Origin: Colletotrichum lupini
Lineage: Eukaryota; Ascomycota; Sordariomycetes; Glomerellales; Glomerellaceae
Direction of reading: 5' to 3'
DNA: 64,000 nt
Assembly: GCF_023278565.1 (NCBI RefSeq)
Contig: NC_064675.1
Location: 7,564,001-7,628,000 of the forward strand
Shown one piece after another: positions 59,808-64,000 of the stretch; within the stretch, counting starts at the first letter, position 1, and each line of letters starts with the position of its first letter. A program made the position numbers and the translations under genes. The notes beneath the pieces were generated by a model. The model worked only from the letters and a program-made list of their open reading frames with translations. It ran no database searches and was not told the DNA's origin.

Positions 59808-62800
59808 GAAAACCAAGCTGTACATGTACAGTGAAGAGATTTGGAAGGTTTTAATAACCTTTGTCCATTGTAGATAATTATGACTTGGAATTGCGGTGTG
59901 AATAGCAACTTTGAATGTTCGGTCCACAACACAAGACACACAGCGATTTCACAAACAGCCTCAACTTTTCTTCGAGTGAGTTTCCTTGTATGTGAGAGAA
60001 ATTGAAGAAGAGGAGATGAAAAGTCTCAAAGCGTCCAGAAGTCTGTCACCTGCTTTGTGACAGAAATATTTTCACTATGAAAGCTGTGTTCGCCGGCTCG
60101 TCAGGGTGGTGTTTGTAGCCTCCATTGCGTACTTACCAAACGGGCCTCGACCGGGCTGAATAGGGGTATCTGTCACCACCGGCAACGGTGGAAAGCTCAA
60201 TTGCCACCGGATCCAAGTATTCTGCAAGTTTGTTCTTGGACTGAGTCGTTTCGAGGAGCAATACTCTCTAAAGAGAGCCAGTCACAAAAGTAGACATCAC
60301 GGAACCTAGATCTTTCCATGAACACCAAATTTAGATTAGCAATGCGAAGCGTGGAAATTTCAAACCAGTGATGCAACGCCATCAGTCGATCAAAAACACA
60401 CCATATACTCTTTCTTTCGGATCGATCCGAAGATTACTAGAAGAAAAAAGCGTGGGAAAACAGGAAGCGGCTCCGCCCAGACGTTTGCGGCGTTGGGCGT
60501 TCGACGTTGAACGATGATCCACAGCTACTGATTCGAAGTTTTGCTTTTTTATCAACTTCAACCAATACCTATTTGACAACATCCTGTTTGGTTTCCCTTG
60601 CCGTAGGAGTTGTTCCAGCTCGGTAGGCGCATCTCGCTAGGGGAGACAGGCTCAAGTCATCCGACACCGGCAGACGCGGCCCTTCCCCCCCTCTGCATGA
60701 TCCCGAAGAGTCCACAATTCCAGTCGGTTTCCCTCATCTGCGTTGGAGACGGCAATGATCTAATCTCGATTTGGATCGGGACCATCTGAGTTGACGAAAT
60801 CTTCTGCACATTAATTAGTAAATTCTACTATAGGAGGATTGCGTCTCTCGCCCAGCTCACTGGAACGGCAGCTTCCCGCCAACCATCAGTGTCTAATCTT
60901 TCCTATAGGCATATCTATAGACGTCCCCTGGGTCATTGAAATTTTGAGACATGGTCCCAGGGATTTTCTGCGTCGACCCGTGAGTACGACGTCGCCCCAA
61001 CGGGCCCCGACTTATGACAGGTCTCAAAACCCATGCGGCGGAGGTTTCTCTCTGGGCAGGCCATCTCTTACCGGGCAGGTTGAGAAGACCAGCCGTTCCT
61101 GCGAGTATGGTGCGAACAAGTGTCACGCAGATCTTGGCTCCAGGTGTCCCCCTTTTTCATCGTCTTCCTCAGTTGAGACTAGTGCGCCTGGGCTGGGACG
61201 TCCCGCAGCAACATGTCCAATACCCATGTCAATCTTCTCCCTTGCCAGTCACGCAATGTATGCAGACTGCATCGTACGCCATCAAAGCATGTTCTGCAGA
61301 ATGTCACTACTGACAGCCGGATAGACAGTCCGGTTTGATGGCCCATGAGAGAATAGCGTTTGAAGACGGGCAGAAATTCGAAGTTTGAGGAAACGTGCGA
61401 GAACAGGGGACCAACGGTGCGTCCGTAAGGCATGCAAGTCGTCATTTCTTCTTCTTCTCCATTTCATGAGATGCTGGCCATGCATGTATATGCAGGCTGT
61501 GTAGACTACCTATGCAAGCATACGTGCGAGTTCAAGAACCCGCATGCTTGACAGCTCATATATTCTGCAGAGCGTAGACACACGACCGGTGAGCTAGCTG
61601 TACATGAACACCTCCATGAAGACAGAAGGAGGGGTTCCCGTCTACTCACCGGTGACCTTCAGTGCAATCATTTTGAATCTCTTCAGCAAGAACCAAGATA
61701 GTTTCTTCTGCATATAGACACAAGCAGACTGTTGCCCAGTTTTCACCCGGCAACACTGGCGCAATGATAACGGATCCTGTTTTCTCAATACTTACGCAGG
61801 GTCAACATCATTGATGTTATTTGGTTTAGCTCCCGATTCAACATATCAAACCGCAAAATGAGAGTCATCTCAATTTGATTCCAGGAGTCGAAATTCCATC
61901 CTGAATTAGTAAGTTGTCACTTACCCCTCATTTAGAAATGGGGTCTATTCCCGTTTTAACATACGCTTCGGCCGTTTCGATAGAGGGTGTTTTGCTTACC
62001 TACACACCTGCATGAATCCAGGATGACATGCATGGACACCACTCAACGACAGATCTATCCAGCACTTGAAGCCCCACGCATCCTGAGTCCTGCGAGCCTC
62101 TCCTGCACGCTTCCTTCTAGACAGAGTTGGTCCAAGCTGAGTGGGGATGGCTGGATGACCAGACGTGGTCCGGGGCCAGTACCATATTGCCGGTATGCAG
62201 CATGCTGAGAAAGGAACCGCTGACTGCCATATCAGCCCTGTCATGGCACCGGGGAAGAGAGGGTCTTGGGCCGATATTCACGAGATCTCTGAGTCCGAGA
62301 AGAGTCGAGTTGGCAATGCCGCTTTCGTTATCTCCCACGTGGACATCTTGCTGTGCCACCCTTCTCTCATCTCATGATGTTGCCCCCATTGTTAACCGTG
62401 TTTCTTCTCGCTTTCTGGTCTCCATCCGCTTTCATCTCGCAAGAGTCTAGTAGGGAAAGCATCCAAAATGACGTGGCAAGCTAGGGTACGAGGTGTTCTT
62501 TCGCAACCCCCACTCTCCGCAGCCGAGGATCTAGATCACGGCATGCACCATCCAGACCTTACAGCCGCATACCCCAGTAGAAAGACTCATACCCTGAATA
62601 TACCTGCGCTATAATTCTCTGTGTAGCGCAGATGGAACCAGATCCAGCCCAAGACCTTGACGTGGTCGTCCATCTGTCGAAGCTCACCTCGTTGAGGAGG
62701 GACAGGCGAAGAGTCTTTCTGCATGAGTCCGGTTACCTCCCGAGCCAGGGCCCAAGGAGCCGGGATTAGTACGCCGGCATCGAGAAGCAAGGGTACCGGT

Positions 62801-64000
62801 CTGCCAACCACATACAACCGCGACAGGCCGTTGCAATAGTCAAACGCCTACAGCCGACCAAAACGCCACCCTGAACGGCAGTAAATCCGCGATCTTCCTC
62901 TCGATCTGGAATCCCGTGACCACCCTTGTCCAGGTAAACACTCTCCGACATGATACCTACCCCCCGGCCGTGGGAAAGACCTAGGCTCGTGGCGTTTTCC
63001 ACGGGGGCGACCCTACTGGGATGCCAGCCAGGGTATAACTGCAGATGCGCAAGTCGGTACCCGGTAGCAAAGGCGGTTCCAAATCGTTGACGATGAAAGT
63101 GGGACTTCGCAACATGGTGATGCGCGATCGAGCCCCAATGGGTGCAATCCAAGCCACCCGTCTGCAGATGAGCACACGGGCTGTCCTGATCCCTGAGCCC
63201 ACACACAAATACAACCCATCTTGCCATCTTCGCGCCGAAGATGTACCCGGGCCGTAGGCACCGCCCGAGAAGTACGATGATACCCTGCAGTTTGGTGGGG
63301 GACACTTCGAAAGAGGCTGAATTCTGACAGATTTGAACGGGGCTTAGTAGAATAGGGAGGGTGTTCTTGACGTTCCATACCTAGATGGGATGCCCGTGGC
63401 AGTATGATCATCAGTGTTGACGGGGACGGCTCGAAGCCGGCCTGGACAAATAAAGCGGCTTCGGATACGCACGATACCCAAAAGGTAAAGGAGACCTCAT
63501 GTATGAGGCTCTTCTGGGGTGAGATCCTCGAGAGGGAACGGGATCATCAGTAGTCGAAAAGCGCTTTCAATATCCCGTAACATCTCTCGAATGAAACCAA
63601 ACCCTGGGTCTGCGGGAAGGACAGCCGAAATTCGACTTTGTACTTGAAGAGGCCTTCCTCCCGTCAAACCGACGATGGCCTGAGCCGGTGTCTATAGTCA
63701 ATCACTCTTCTTTCATCATTCTTATCCCAACAGTCAGTCTTCGTCACATCGGCTGATTCCTGTTCATCGAATATACCTCGCCTCGTGGTCATTAATGTTT
63801 ATTGCTTCACAAGCCTTCATCCTTATTTCCTGACTCCTGTGCTCGAGCCTTCTCCTCCTTCTCCTCCTATTGATATCTGCCACGCGTGACTGGACAGTTC
63901 CACCCGTCTACTCGTTGGCCATCGGCATCAAAGAGCCAAAACGTCTTCACCCCTGACGGCCAGCCACGAGAGAGAACTGGTTCATCTCGCCACCGCTCCC
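59808..64000. other. Gene-poor 4.2-kb interval to the window end
   Basis: No coding sequence I can support. Open frames of up to about 180 codons exist on the minus strand near 62.6-63.4 kb, and of 161 codons on the plus strand near 60.8-61.3 kb. Neither resembles a family I know, and the frames overlap in several phases. Composition is balanced, so RIP is not the reason. From about 63.7 kb the plus strand is pyrimidine-rich, possibly the leader of a gene starting beyond the window. Confidence 0.4.

Noticed and set aside
61179..61445. Cys-rich minus-strand segment (FCRTCFDGVRC) as a possible zinc cluster
   Set aside because: Only three Cys fit and the C-x2-C-x6 spacing of a Zn2Cys6 cluster is not met.
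62766..63305. 179-codon minus-strand frame resembling a possible oxidoreductase
   Set aside because: I looked for FAD, GMC and Rossmann motifs in all three minus frames and found none that hold.

Overview
This window is nuclear DNA from a filamentous ascomycete. Genes carry short introns (about 49-100 nt) with GT/AG ends and CTAAC/CTGAC-like branch points. The gene set is typical of Pezizomycotina: a HET-domain protein, Zn(II)2Cys6 and bZIP regulators, Erg24, a GH3 beta-glucosidase, a GH78 alpha-L-rhamnosidase and a P450. Two AT-rich blocks look like repeat-induced point mutation (RIP). A plant-associated Sordariomycete of the Colletotrichum type would fit, but I cannot prove the genus from the sequence. 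All exon models were made by eye from splice signals, reading frame and family conservation.

Layout. 1-0.7 kb: 3' truncated NmrA/isoflavone-reductase-like gene (-). 2.5-4.5 kb: secreted L-amino-acid-oxidase-like flavoenzyme (+). 5.1-5.9 kb: small bZIP factor (+). 6.0-8.0 kb: HET-domain protein (-). 8.3-9.4 kb: aldo-keto reductase (-). 10.0-11.2 kb: mannose-6-phosphate-receptor-like membrane protein (-). 12.5-14.0 kb: Erg24 sterol C-14 reductase (+). 17.6-20.8 kb: secreted GH3 beta-glucosidase (+). 21.5-22.3 kb: AT-rich RIP-like island. 23.9-27.0 kb: Zn2Cys6 regulator (+). 27-32.9 kb: no recognisable gene. 32.9-34.3 kb: PAP2/Aur1-type membrane protein (+). 36.5-37.8 kb: second NmrA-like protein (+). 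38.2-38.9 kb: hypothetical protein (+). 39.0-40.0 kb: NAD-dependent epimerase/dehydrogenase (-). 40.9-42.7 kb: MFS sugar transporter (-), divergent from a GH78 alpha-L-rhamnosidase at 43.3-46.1 kb (+). 46.4-48.2 kb: cytochrome P450 (-). 51.75-59.81 kb: a small secreted-protein gene split by a 7.37-kb LTR retrotransposon. 59.8-64.0 kb: nothing recognisable.

The most informative locus is the split gene. The element has 205-bp LTRs, a 5-bp ACGGG target duplication, Copia-type pol remnants on the minus strand and a minus-strand polypurine tract. It sits in the coding region of a predicted secreted protein. Removing the element plus one copy of the duplication leaves an uninterrupted 226-codon frame. 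The two LTRs differ, by my reading, only by C:G to T:A transitions, as expected of RIP. The second coherent unit is the transporter/rhamnosidase pair, which looks like a rhamnoside-use module. I found no CRISPR array, rRNA or tRNA, and no clearly new multi-gene system.
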